DNA of 64,000 bases from JACOMY01 sp046233115. Lineage in GTDB: Bacteria > Pseudomonadota > Alphaproteobacteria > Kiloniellales > JACOMY01. Below the pieces are notes generated by a model that had not been told where the DNA came from, made no database searches, and worked only from the letters and a program-made list of their open reading frames with translations. Shown here piece by piece: positions 1 through 7,987 of this stretch. The translations under genes were made by a program, and so were the position numbers. Each line of letters starts with the position of its first letter. The first letter of the stretch is position 1. The stretch is from NCBI GenBank assembly GCA_046233115.1, contig JBJXHM010000002.1:496001-560000 (forward strand). The letters run 5' to 3'.

Positions 1-32
1 GCCTCAGACGCGCTCTGGACGACGGGGTGTGA
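1..32 (+). CDS. C-terminal tail of a probable ECF sigma factor (partial)
   Basis: One frame entering from the left edge reads LRRALDDGV and stops with TGA at 30-32, ten bases before the ATG of the ChrR-like gene. An Arg/Leu-rich tail of this kind suits the final helix of an ECF sigma factor, and ChrR-type anti-sigma genes normally follow their RpoE-type sigma gene directly. Only ten residues are visible, so the identification rests on context rather than on sequence similarity. Confidence 0.35.
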   Translation, partial: LRRALDDGV

Positions 33-42
33 GGTATTTCCG

Positions 43-681
43 ATGACGGTTCCGATGGAACGCGATGACCTTCTCCTCGCCTACGCCGCCGGGCTCCTTC
101 CCGAGGCGCCGAGCCTCGTCGTCGCCTCTCACGCCTGTCTCTGCAGCGAGGCGCGCAAGGCGCTCTCCACCTACGAGACCGTCGCCGGCAGCCTGCTGGA
201 GGACTGCGAGGAGGCCTGCCTCTCGCCAGATCTTCGCGCCTCGGTCCTGGCCCGGCTGGACGCGGCGCCCGAAGCGCTGCCGGAAACCCCCAAAGGCGAC
301 CGGCGGGTGCCGGCACCGCTCCGCCGCTTCGTCGGCGACCGGCTGGAGGCGCTGCCCTGGCGCCGCCTGCTGCCGGGCTTCCGCGTCTGCCAGTTGACCG
401 ACTGCAGCGGCGGCACCGCCAGGCTGCTCTGGGTCAGCGGCGGAATGCGGGTTCCCAGGCACACGCATCAGGGGGTGGAGCTGACCCTGGTGCTGCAGGG
501 CGCCTTCACCGACAGCACCGGCACCTATCAGGCGGGCGACCTGCAGCTCGCCGACGAGGCGGTCGACCACGGCCCGCTGGTCGAGAAGGGTGAAGCCTGC
601 CTCTGCCTGGTGGTGACTCAGGCCCCGATCCGTCTCACCGGCGGCCTCGGCCGCCTGGCTAATCGTTTCCTGCGGTACTAG
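43..681 (+). CDS. chrR: ChrR-family anti-sigma factor with C-terminal cupin
   Basis: The 212-residue product matches ChrR, the cytoplasmic anti-sigma factor that holds RpoE inactive until singlet oxygen or peroxide stress. An N-terminal anti-sigma domain (about 1-85) is followed by a cupin domain (about 95-195). The cupin metal ligands are all present: H140, H142, E146 and H176, matching H141/H143/E147/H177 recalled for Rhodobacter ChrR. The N-terminal zinc site is not intact: H30 and C34 remain, but the early His is Met5 and the last Cys is Ala37, with an extra Cys at 32. ATG 43 has GAGG eight bases upstream. The 3' end overlaps the convergent methyltransferase gene by 23 bp. The cognate sigma gene should lie just left of the window. 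Confidence 0.85.
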   Translation: MTVPMERDDLLLAYAAGLLPEAPSLVVASHACLCSEARKALSTYETVAGSLLEDCEEACLSPDLRASVLARLDAAPEALPETPKGDRRVPAPLRRFVGDRLEALPWRRLLPGFRVCQLTDCSGGTARLLWVSGGMRVPRHTHQGVELTLVLQGAFTDSTGTYQAGDLQLADEAVDHGPLVEKGEACLCLVVTQAPIRLTGGLGRLANRFLRY

Positions 682-1213
682 CGCTCCGAATCTTCCGCAT
701 CCCGCTGACGTGCGCGGGCAGCTCCTCCACCGGGCCGCCGGCGCGGACCGCCCTGGGCGCGAAGCGGCCGAGGCTGATGTAGCGGTCGTACATCACCAGG
801 GCGGCGGCCAGGCTGACGTTGATGCAGAAGCGGGTCGGGATCTTCACGATGAAGGTGCAACGCGCCTGCGCCTCCGGCGACAGGCTGCCCCGCTCCGGGC
901 CCAGGATGTAGGCCGCGGCCAGGGGGTGACGGAAGCTCGGCAGGTCGATGGCGTCGTCGGTCAGCTCGACGCCGACCAACTGGCAGCCGCGCGGCAGCTC
1001 CATCTCCTCAAGGCTGCCGTATTCGAAGATCGGCAGGTGCTGCTGCGAATCGGCGGTGTCCGCTAGACGGACCTCCCGGCTCTTGAATTCTGCGTCGATG
1101 GTGAAGGCGTAGGTGGCACCGAAGGCGTGGGCCGTGCGCAGCAGGGCGCCCAGGTTCATCGGCTTGCTGATGCGCTCCACCCCGATCGAAAAGTATCCGC
1201 GTAGCTCGTTCAT
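659..1213 (-). CDS. TrmH/SpoU-family RNA 2'-O-methyltransferase
   Basis: This 184-residue SPOUT-fold enzyme transfers a methyl group from SAM to a ribose 2'-hydroxyl in tRNA or rRNA. All three family motifs are visible: NLGALLRTAHAFGA near the N-terminus (motif 1), ILGPERGSLS in the middle (motif 2, the SAM-binding knot) and RFCINVSLAAALVMYD near the C-terminus (motif 3). The length fits the small stand-alone TrmL/TrmH-like proteins. The start at MNELRGYF is preferred because the upstream in-frame extension has no family similarity and would run into the divergent asparaginase gene. The RNA target cannot be told from sequence alone. Confidence 0.85.
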   Translation of the reverse strand: MNELRGYFSIGVERISKPMNLGALLRTAHAFGATYAFTIDAEFKSREVRLADTADSQQHLPIFEYGSLEEMELPRGCQLVGVELTDDAIDLPSFRHPLAAAYILGPERGSLSPEAQARCTFIVKIPTRFCINVSLAAALVMYDRYISLGRFAPRAVRAGGPVEELPAHVSGMRKIRSASTAGND

Positions 1214-1316
1214 GGCGGCCGCAGCTTGCAGCAGAGGCTGACAAGGAGCAAGGTCCGCCCCAGATGAAGGGCCTGCAAGAGACCCCTGAAGAAGCGTGAC
1301 TCCTCCTGGAGGTACC

Positions 1317-2375
1317 ATGGCACCCGATCCAGCCGAAGCCACAGCGGCCAATCCACTGTTGGTTGAAATCACCCGAGGCCCGCTGGCCGAAAGCCGTCAC
1401 CGGGCCGCCTATGCTCTGGTTGATACCAGCGGCCGGGTGCTGCGTTCGGCCGGCGACATCGAACGGCCGGTCTATCCGCGCTCGGCGATCAAGTCGCTGC
1501 AGGCGCTGCCGCTGATCGAGAGCGGTGCAGCGACTGCTTTCGGGCTGTCGCAGGAGGAGGTCGCGCTGGCCTGCGCCAGCCATCAGGGCGAGGCCCGCCA
1601 CGTCGAGGCGGTGGCGGCCTGGCTCGCCCGCCTCGGCCTCTCGGAGGACGACCTGGAGTGCGGCCCGCAGCTCCCCGAGCGCCCGGAGAGCCTGGAAGCG
1701 CTCTACGGTGCCGGCGGCAAACCCAGCCGGCTGCACAACAACTGCTCGGGCAAGCATACCGGCATGCTGACCCTGGCGCTGCACCTGAAGGCGCGCACCA
1801 AGGGCTACCTGAAGATCCACCATGCCGTGCAGCAGCGTATCATCGGTGTCCTGGAAGCCATGGCCAGCGTCGACATCGGCCATGCGCCCTGCGGCATCGA
1901 CGGCTGCGGCATCCCGACCATCGCGCTGCCGCTGGCGAACTGGGCCCTGGCCATGGCGCGGCTGGGCAACCCGGACGACCAGCCGGATTCGCGGCAGGAG
2001 GCCTGCCGCGTGGTGCGCAAGGCCGTCGCCGCCGCGCCTTTCATGCTGGGGGGCACCGGTGACTTCGTCAGCGAGGTGACCGCCGTGCTGGGCGAGCGTG
2101 CGCTGGTGAAGAATGGGGCCGAGGGCGTGTTCTGCGCCTCCTTCCCGGGGCTGGGCCTGGGTCTGGCGCTGAAGGTGGACGACGGGGCGGCACGGGCCGC
2201 GCGGGTGCTGATGGGCCGCATGCTGCTGTCCCTCGGCGTGCTGAGCGAGGCTGAGGCCGAGACCCTGAACGAGACTCTGGCGCCGCCAGTCAGGAACCGC
2301 GCCGGCCTCGTCGTTGGTGAGGAGCGGGCGCTTGGCCCCGAGGACTGGACCGAAGCTCACGGAGGCCATGCATGA
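1317..2375 (+). CDS. L-asparaginase, Rhizobium etli type (PF06089)
   Basis: This 352-residue cytoplasmic enzyme of the asparaginase II/ReAV family hydrolyses asparagine to aspartate and ammonia. It is unrelated to the E. coli threonine-dependent asparaginases. Family signatures are present: SAIK at 56-59 (the paired Ser-x-x-Lys), CSGK at 143-146 (the Cys-x-x-Lys centre) and a later Cys in IDGCGIP. ATG 1317 is chosen because GGAGG lies four bases upstream. An in-frame GTG at 1296 would add seven residues and lacks a ribosome site. It is first in a tight three-gene operon and shares ATGA with the oxidoreductase start. Confidence 0.88.
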   Translation: MAPDPAEATAANPLLVEITRGPLAESRHRAAYALVDTSGRVLRSAGDIERPVYPRSAIKSLQALPLIESGAATAFGLSQEEVALACASHQGEARHVEAVAAWLARLGLSEDDLECGPQLPERPESLEALYGAGGKPSRLHNNCSGKHTGMLTLALHLKARTKGYLKIHHAVQQRIIGVLEAMASVDIGHAPCGIDGCGIPTIALPLANWALAMARLGNPDDQPDSRQEACRVVRKAVAAAPFMLGGTGDFVSEVTAVLGERALVKNGAEGVFCASFPGLGLGLALKVDDGAARAARVLMGRMLLSLGVLSEAEAETLNETLAPPVRNRAGLVVGEERALGPEDWTEAHGGHA

Positions 2376-3367
2376 GCGCGATGCGGGCACTGATCTGCGC
2401 GGAGCCTGGTCCCGAGGGAAACATCGAACTGAGAGAGGTGCCGCGGCCCGAACCTGGGCCGGGTGAGGTGCTGCTGCGAATCCGCGCCGCCGGGGTGAAC
2501 TTCGCAGATACCCTGATGTTGACCGGGCGCTATCAGGACACGCCCGAGGCGCCCTTCGCACCGGGACTGGAGGCGGCCGGCGTGATCGTGGCGGTGGGCA
2601 GCAAGGTCTCCGGCTGGCGCGAAGGCGACCGGGTGCTGGCCTTTCTCGACCATGGCGGCTTCGCCGACTACGCCATCGCGCGGGCCGGCGACCTGCATGC
2701 GCTGCCGGCGTCGGTGGACGATGCCACGGCGGCGGCCCTGGGCATCACTTACGGCACCGCGCACGGCGCCCTGGTCTGGCGCGCCGCCATCCAGCCCAAG
2801 GAGTGGCTGGTGGTGCATGGTGCTGCCGGCGGCACCGGCCTGGCCTCGGTCGAGGTCGGCAAGGCGCTGGGGGCCCGGGTCATCGCCACGGCCGGTGGAC
2901 CGGACAAGCTCGCGATCGCGGCCGAGCATGGCGCCGATGCCCTGATCGACTACCGCAAGGAGGATCTGCGTGAGCGCATGAAGGCCCTGACCGCCGGACA
3001 GGGCGCCGACGTCATTCTCGACCCGGTCGGCGGGTCGGTCTTCGACGCCTCCCTGCGCGCGCTGGCCTTCGAGGGGCGGCTGGTGACCCTGGGTTTTGCC
3101 GGCGGCAGCGTCCCACAGGCGCCGGCCAATATCGTGATGGTGAAGAACGTCTCGCTGATCGGCTTCTACTGGGGCGCCTATCGACGCCGGCAGCCGGGAC
3201 GGGTGGCCGAGCAGATGCGCGCGCTCTTCACCTGGTTACTGGAGGGGCGGCTGCAGCCGCGGGTCTCCAACAGCCTGCCCCTGGAGCAGGGCGAGGATGC
3301 CCTGGAGCTGCTGAAGGCGCGCAAGGCGACAGGCAAGGTGGTGCTGACCCTGGGGGAGGATCTGTGA
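2372..3367 (+). CDS. NADPH:quinone oxidoreductase, zeta-crystallin-like MDR family
   Basis: This 331-residue medium-chain dehydrogenase/reductase of the quinone reductase branch reduces quinones or activated alkenes with NADPH. An N-terminal GroES-like domain begins with LREVPRPEPGPGEVLLRI, and the Rossmann domain carries the nucleotide loop VHGAAGGTGLASVEVG near residues 148-163. The zinc ligands of alcohol dehydrogenases are absent, as expected for this branch. The start overlaps the asparaginase stop and the end overlaps the GTG of the next gene, indicating translational coupling. The real substrate is unknown, and no functional link to the two flanking genes is obvious. Confidence 0.85.
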   Translation: MSAMRALICAEPGPEGNIELREVPRPEPGPGEVLLRIRAAGVNFADTLMLTGRYQDTPEAPFAPGLEAAGVIVAVGSKVSGWREGDRVLAFLDHGGFADYAIARAGDLHALPASVDDATAAALGITYGTAHGALVWRAAIQPKEWLVVHGAAGGTGLASVEVGKALGARVIATAGGPDKLAIAAEHGADALIDYRKEDLRERMKALTAGQGADVILDPVGGSVFDASLRALAFEGRLVTLGFAGGSVPQAPANIVMVKNVSLIGFYWGAYRRRQPGRVAEQMRALFTWLLEGRLQPRVSNSLPLEQGEDALELLKARKATGKVVLTLGEDL

Positions 3368-4617
3368 GCGTCGAGACGGGAACTCAGGACGACCCTCTAG
3401 CTGCTCAGTACGAGGCCTATCCCTACCCGCCGCGAGACCCGGCGGAGGAACGCAAGCGGCTGATCGTCGGCTCGCCCAGCGATCTGCGCGAGATCGTCCA
3501 CTACCTGCGCGCCGGCCGCTTCGAACCGGCCCGCCCCTTTCGCGCGCTGATCGCCGGCGGCGGCACCGGGGACGCCGCGATCATGCTGGCCCAGCAACTG
3601 GCCGACGCCGGCGCCGGGCAGGCCGAGGTGGTTTATCTCGACCTCTCCGCCGCCTCGCGCGCGGTGGCCGAGGCGCGCGCCAAGGCGCGCGGCCTGAAGA
3701 ACCTGCGCTTCGTCACCGGCCGGCTGGAGGAGCTGGAGGCTCTGGCGCCGGGCCCCTACGACTACATCGACTGCTGCGGCGTGCTGCATCATCTGCCCGA
3801 TCCGCCCGCGGGGCTGGCGGCCCTGACCGCGGCGCTTGCCGAGGACGGCGGGATCGGGCTGATGCTCTATGGTCACCTCGGCCGCAGCGGCGTCTACGAG
3901 CTGCAGGACCTCCTGCGTGTGCTGGCCGGCGATGCGCCGCTGGCGGTGCAGGTCACCCTGGCGCGCCGCCTGCTGGCCAAGCTGCCGGAGACCAATCGCT
4001 TCCGCCGCAATCCCAACCTCTATGACCATCGGCAGAGCGATGCGGCCCTGGTCGACCTGCTGCTGAACCGGCGCGACCGGGCCTACAGCGTGCGCGAGAT
4101 ACTGGATCTGCTGGCCGGCGCCGGCCTGCGGGCGGTGACCTTCCTGCCGCGCGCGCTCTACCAGCCGGAAAGCCACCTCGCCGACCCGGAACTGGCCAAG
4201 CGCTTCCAGGCGCTCTCGCCCGAGGCCCGCCTGCAGGCGGCCGAGGACCTGGCCGGCAACATGAAGACCCATCTCTTCTACGCGACCCGGATTGCCAACA
4301 GAGACTGCGAGGCGAAACTGGACGAGGCGGCGGTGCCGCTGCTGACCAAGCACAAGGGCGCCGATTTGGCCCGCGCCGCCCAGCAGGAGCTCTCGATCAA
4401 GGCGACGATCGAGGGCACGGCCTTGCGCCGCCGCTTGCCGCGTCTGGGCCCGGCGATCCTCTCGCGCATCGACGGGGAGCGGGATCTGCGGGCGATCCGC
4501 GAGGACCTGCAGGCGGCCAATCCCAAGGTGGACGCGGACCGCTTCGCCAAGGAGATGGCAGAGGTCTATGAGGCCCTGCACGGTCTGAACCTGATGTTGT
4601 TGCGCCGGCCGTCCTGA
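3364..4617 (+). CDS. Class I SAM-dependent methyltransferase with C-terminal extension
   Basis: The 417-residue protein has an N-terminal methyltransferase fold. YEAYPYPPRDP near residue 16 resembles the start of TPR-associated methyltransferases. Motif I is ALIAGGGTGDAAIML (about 61-75), followed by an acidic residue in EVVYLDLSAASRAVA and a DYIDCCGVLHHL motif (about 135-146). Residues 270-417 form a separate alpha-rich region ending in a winged-helix-like segment (LSRIDGERDLRAIREDL), of the kind seen in methyltransferase regulatory domains. The start is GTG 3364, overlapping the preceding stop. The substrate is not inferable. The last gene of the operon, it is followed by 63 bp before the cyclase pseudogene. 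Confidence 0.75.
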   Translation: MSVETGTQDDPLAAQYEAYPYPPRDPAEERKRLIVGSPSDLREIVHYLRAGRFEPARPFRALIAGGGTGDAAIMLAQQLADAGAGQAEVVYLDLSAASRAVAEARAKARGLKNLRFVTGRLEELEALAPGPYDYIDCCGVLHHLPDPPAGLAALTAALAEDGGIGLMLYGHLGRSGVYELQDLLRVLAGDAPLAVQVTLARRLLAKLPETNRFRRNPNLYDHRQSDAALVDLLLNRRDRAYSVREILDLLAGAGLRAVTFLPRALYQPESHLADPELAKRFQALSPEARLQAAEDLAGNMKTHLFYATRIANRDCEAKLDEAAVPLLTKHKGADLARAAQQELSIKATIEGTALRRRLPRLGPAILSRIDGERDLRAIREDLQAANPKVDADRFAKEMAEVYEALHGLNLMLLRRPS

Positions 4618-4680
4618 CAAAGCGCAAGCTTGGAAGCGTGCGCCCGGTTCGACTACTCTCCAACTCGAGAGGAGAGTTGG

Positions 4681-6527
4681 ATGGAACGTCGCCTCGCCGC
4701 CATTCTTGCCGCCGACGTGGTTGGCTACTCGCGCCTCATGGGCGCGGACGAGGCGGGTACCTTCGGGCGTCTGACCGCGCTGCGCGAAGAGGTGGTCGCG
4801 CCGAAGGTTGCCGAGCGTCAGGGACGCATCGTGAAGCTCATGGGCGACGGCATCCTGGCCGAGTTCGGCAGTGTGGTCCAGGCGGTGGACTGTGCGGTCG
4901 AGATACAGCGCCTGGTGATCGAACGTGAAGCCGCGCTGCCCGAGGATGACCGCATCCGTTTGCGGATCGGCGTCAATCTGGGAGACGTGATCGTCGAGGC
5001 GGCCGACATCTATGGGGACGGCGTCAACGTCGCCGCCCGCTTGGAAGGCCTCGCCGAGCCGGGCGGCATCTGCCTGTCGGGGCCTGCCTACGACACGGTC
5101 GAGGGCAAGCTCGATCTCGCCTTCGAGGAGCTTGGTCCGCAGCCGATGAAGAACATCGCCCGGCCGGTGCGGGTCTACCGCGTGCGTCCGGCAGTAGCAC
5201 CGACCGCTAAGACCGCACGGCCCGCACTGGCGCCCAAGCCTTCGCGGCGGCCCGCCATTGCCGTTCTGCCCTTCGTCAATCTCTCGAGAGACGCCGATCA
5301 GCAGTACTTCTCCGATGGCGTGACGGAGGATGTCTCGACCGAGCTCACCCGGTTCCGCACCATCGAGGTATTGGCGCGCCAGTCAGCCTTCGCACTGCGC
5401 GACCAGTCCGCGGACCTGCGCGCGGCGGTGGCGCGGCTGGGTGCTGACTATGTGCTGGAGGGCAGCCTGCGCAGGGCCGGCAACCGCATCAGGCTGACGG
5501 CGCAGTTGATCGAGGTCGGTAGTGGCAGGCAGGTCTGGGCGGACCGCTACGACCGGAGTTGGACGACATCTTCGCAATCCAGGACGAGCTGGTGCACGCC
5601 ATCGTCGCCACCCTGGTCGGACACCTGGAGAACAGCAGCCACCAGAGAGCGCTGAGGAAACCGCCCGAAAGCCTGGTGGCCTACGACCACTATTTGCAGG
5701 GTCTGTGGTGCGACCGGAGGTATGACCTGGAGAGTGCCCGTGCCGGCCGTCGTGCCCTGGAACAGGCCATCGCTCTGGATCCGAACTTCGCCAGGGCCTA
5801 TGGCGTGCTGGCAACTCTGATCATGTCGGAGAACTGGTTCGTGGGTGTCTTAGAGCAGATCGCGATCAGGTGGAATCACCTGACTGCGTGAATCTGCTCT
5901 ATCTTTCAAAGTTGTAGAGCAGGATTCAGACGGCAAATCGTTTCGATTTGACGTCATCCTGCTCTAGAGCCGGCATCCGATGCGGTGCTGGCGATCGCGC
6001 CCAAGGCGGTGGAACTCGATCCCGGCGACGGTGACTGCTTTGCCAACCTCGCGGTCGTCCACCTCGATCGCCGCGAGTTTGAGGAAGCGCGCTCCAACTT
6101 CGACAAGGCTTTCAGTCTGAACCCGCATGATTCGGCGACTTGGTCGCACTACGCCTGGTACCTGGTGAGCGCGGGAGAGCCTGGCGAGGCGCTCGCCTCT
6201 CTGGACCGGCGGGCGGCGATCGATCCGCACCTGCCGAACTGGCACTGGGATATCAGGGCCGAGGCGCTCTACGGACTCGGGCGCTACGAGGAGGCCGCCA
6301 GCACCTTGGAACACAAGGGGGTCCGGTACTTCTATAGCTTCGGGAAGCTAGCCGCCTGCTATGGCCAGCTCGGACGCAGAGAAGAGGCTGCCAAGGCCTG
6401 GCAGCAGATGCTTGCCATCAATCCCGCAGCGACGCTTGCTTCCGTTGGCGAGGGGATCGGCTTTCTCAAGCAGGCGGATGCCGACCATTGGACGGAGGGG
6501 CTGATAAAGGCCGGTCTCGGTTCCTAG
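4681..6527 (+). pseudogene. Class III adenylate cyclase-TolB-TPR protein, broken
   Basis: The intact gene would make cAMP with a class III catalytic domain (metal-site ILAADVVGYSRLM, then GDGILAEF, GDGVNVAARLE), followed by a TolB-like segment (AIAVLPFVNLS, about 195-290) and TPRs. Two lesions break it. A single G is missing at about 5556/5557, so DRELDDIFAIQDE is read as DRSWTTSSQ; the first open frame therefore runs off to 5655. A 110-bp repeat plus 4-bp target duplication sits in the TPR region (5850-5967) and brings a stop at 5889. Restoring one G and removing 114 bp leaves exactly 578 codons, the usual size of this family. ATG 4681 follows GAGGAGAG. A truncated cyclase-TolB fragment could still be made. 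Confidence 0.85.
5850..5967 (+). repeat. 110-bp two-hairpin mobile repeat, copy A (with target duplications)
   Basis: The element starts at AGCAGATCGCGATC (5854) and ends at ATCCTGCT (5963). It is flanked by TTAG (5850-5853) and CTAG (5964-5967). It folds as two consecutive stem-loops, each closed by an AGAGCAG/CTGCTCT pair. The distance between the flanking tetranucleotides is 114 bp, and deleting that length rejoins the cyclase TPR frame without a stop. Near-identical copies lie at 25992-26109 (full length) and 16492-16561 (internally deleted). I do not recognise it as a named repeat; it looks like a MITE. Confidence 0.88.
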
Positions 6528-6542
6528 GGCACAGCGGCGCCG

Positions 6543-7487
6543 CTACTTCCGGCGCAGCGGCAGGATGCCGGAGGCGAAGAGGATGCCGCCGGTGACCACG
6601 GAAACACCCGCAATGGCCAGCAGCGAGGGCTCCTCGCCCAGGATCGGCCAGGCGAGGATCAGGGTGAAGGCCGGCACCGCGGCCATGAAGGCGGCCATGG
6701 TCGTGGCCCCCAGGATCCGTGTGGCCAGGGTGAAGCAGGTGACGCCGCCGAGCGAGACCATGAGGCCCTGATAGGTGCCCTGCAACAGTACCTCGTTCCA
6801 GGGCCAGTCCTCGATGGGCAGGGTTTTCAAGGTGCCGGGCAGAGCAAGCAGGTAGACAGGTAGATAGCAGAGCAGTCCGCCGACCAGCACGGAGGCCAGC
6901 ACCTGACGCTGGGTCACGTTCCAGGCACGCGCCGCCACCATGTAGCTGGAGAGCGACAGGGCGGTGCCGGCAAAGAAGAGGTCGCCGATCCAGGTGCCGG
7001 GCGGGGCCAGCAGCAGGCCGTCCCCGGCCATGAAAATAGACCCCACCAGAATCAGAGAGACGCCGAGAAGACGGGCCCGGCTGGCCCGTTCGCGCAGCAG
7101 CAGCACACCCATCATCAGGGTGACGAGGGGCAGCAGCCCATTGACCAGGACACCGGCATGAGCCGCTGGCGCGTACTGGAAGCCGACGTAGACCACCAGC
7201 GCATAGGGAGGCCCGAAGGTGACGATCAGGAACAGAGCGCGGGTGAGCTTCAGGCCGCTCAGGCCCCAGACCAGGGCAAAGGGGGCGAGCAGCGTGCCGC
7301 CCACCCCCCAGCGCAGCAAGGTGATGTCGTAGATCGTGAGGCTCTGCTGCACGCCATAGCGCGACACCAGAATCCAACCGGTCCAGATGAAGGTGACACA
7401 GAAGGCGAGTGTATAGCCGAGCCAGAGCGGCCCGTTCGACACCACGCTCGCCCGTGCGGTGCCTGCGGTCTGTTCGGCGGCACTCAC
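6543..7487 (-). CDS. EamA/DMT-family membrane transporter
   Basis: The 314-residue inner-membrane protein has about ten hydrophobic segments arranged as two EamA repeats, as in RhaT/YdcZ-type drug/metabolite transporters. First-repeat landmarks are TFIWTGWILVSRYGV and LRWGVGGTLLAPFAL; the second-repeat helix ends in GEEPSLLAIAGVSVVTGGI. Such proteins usually export amino acids, nucleotides or small metabolites, but substrate cannot be assigned. The start used is GTG 7487, as no in-frame ATG lies near. The gene runs leftward toward the cyclase pseudogene, with only 15 bp between their ends. The 50-codon gene at 7561-7713 is just upstream on the same strand and could be cotranscribed. Confidence 0.82.
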   Translation of the reverse strand: MSAAEQTAGTARASVVSNGPLWLGYTLAFCVTFIWTGWILVSRYGVQQSLTIYDITLLRWGVGGTLLAPFALVWGLSGLKLTRALFLIVTFGPPYALVVYVGFQYAPAAHAGVLVNGLLPLVTLMMGVLLLRERASRARLLGVSLILVGSIFMAGDGLLLAPPGTWIGDLFFAGTALSLSSYMVAARAWNVTQRQVLASVLVGGLLCYLPVYLLALPGTLKTLPIEDWPWNEVLLQGTYQGLMVSLGGVTCFTLATRILGATTMAAFMAAVPAFTLILAWPILGEEPSLLAIAGVSVVTGGILFASGILPLRRK

Positions 7488-7560
7488 GTGGGCATCGCTG
7501 CGAGAGAATCCTTCCTCTCGTCTCTGCCTCGCATCACCTGCGGCAAGGTCTCGTCACGCC

Positions 7561-7713
7561 TCAGGAGGCGTCGCGGTCCAGTCCCAGGTCGCGCAGCAAG
7601 CGGCGGCTGACGCCGGCACGGTTGCGGTCGAGCCGGCCGGCCAGGCGCTGCACTTCGATCTCGGCCATACCCGGAATGGTTCCGTCGGCGACGTAGGGGC
7701 GGTTGAACTTCAT
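7561..7713 (-). CDS. 50-residue small protein with DUF1127-like C-terminus
   Basis: A short open frame opens with MKFNRPYVADGTIPGM and ends with RRLLRDLGLDRDAS. AAGAGG precedes its ATG (7711-7713) by eight bases. The central segment is amphipathic and rich in Arg. The RLLRDLGLDR ending resembles the conserved tail of DUF1127/YjiS small proteins, which bind RNA and tune phosphate and carbon metabolism in alphaproteobacteria, though the usual Arg-rich helix is only partly present. It lies about 73 bp upstream of the DMT transporter start on the same strand. Support: clean ribosome site, GC-rich third positions and a recognisable C-terminal motif. Confidence 0.6.
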   Translation of the reverse strand: MKFNRPYVADGTIPGMAEIEVQRLAGRLDRNRAGVSRRLLRDLGLDRDAS

Positions 7714-7987
7714 TTTGGAACCTCTTCAGAGTCGCGCGTGTGTCCGCGTTGGACCCGTTCGTTTGGACGCTTGTCATCACATATACGAACTCCGAGAGGG
7801 CAGCGGTTAGGGTCCGCTACCGCGGCCGCTATGCATAGAATGCAGATCCCGGCGGTGCTGCCATGCGGTTTTTTGGAAGGGGTCTTGTTCCCTGGAGGGA
7901 AGCCTCATCGCGAGTATTTCTCCCCAATTTTTTGAATTAAATTCAATATAATTCAATCATTAAGGTTCATTAAGGTGCCGTTGGCGA
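7714..7987. other. Intergenic region with AT-rich patch
   Basis: No gene is evident. The right part (about 7918-7975) is very AT-rich and holds overlapping palindromic steps around TTGAATTAAATTCAA, a sharp composition change from both sides. It lies between the small-protein gene promoter and the 3' end of the TIR-like gene, and may mark the left boundary of the inserted SIR2/TIR-like operon. No direct repeat or tRNA end was found that would prove an attachment site. Confidence 0.5.

Noticed and set aside
5559..5891. Independent 110-codon gene after the cyclase
   Set aside because: Its sequence is the direct continuation of the TolB-TPR part of the cyclase after a one-base deletion, and its end is read-through into the mobile repeat.
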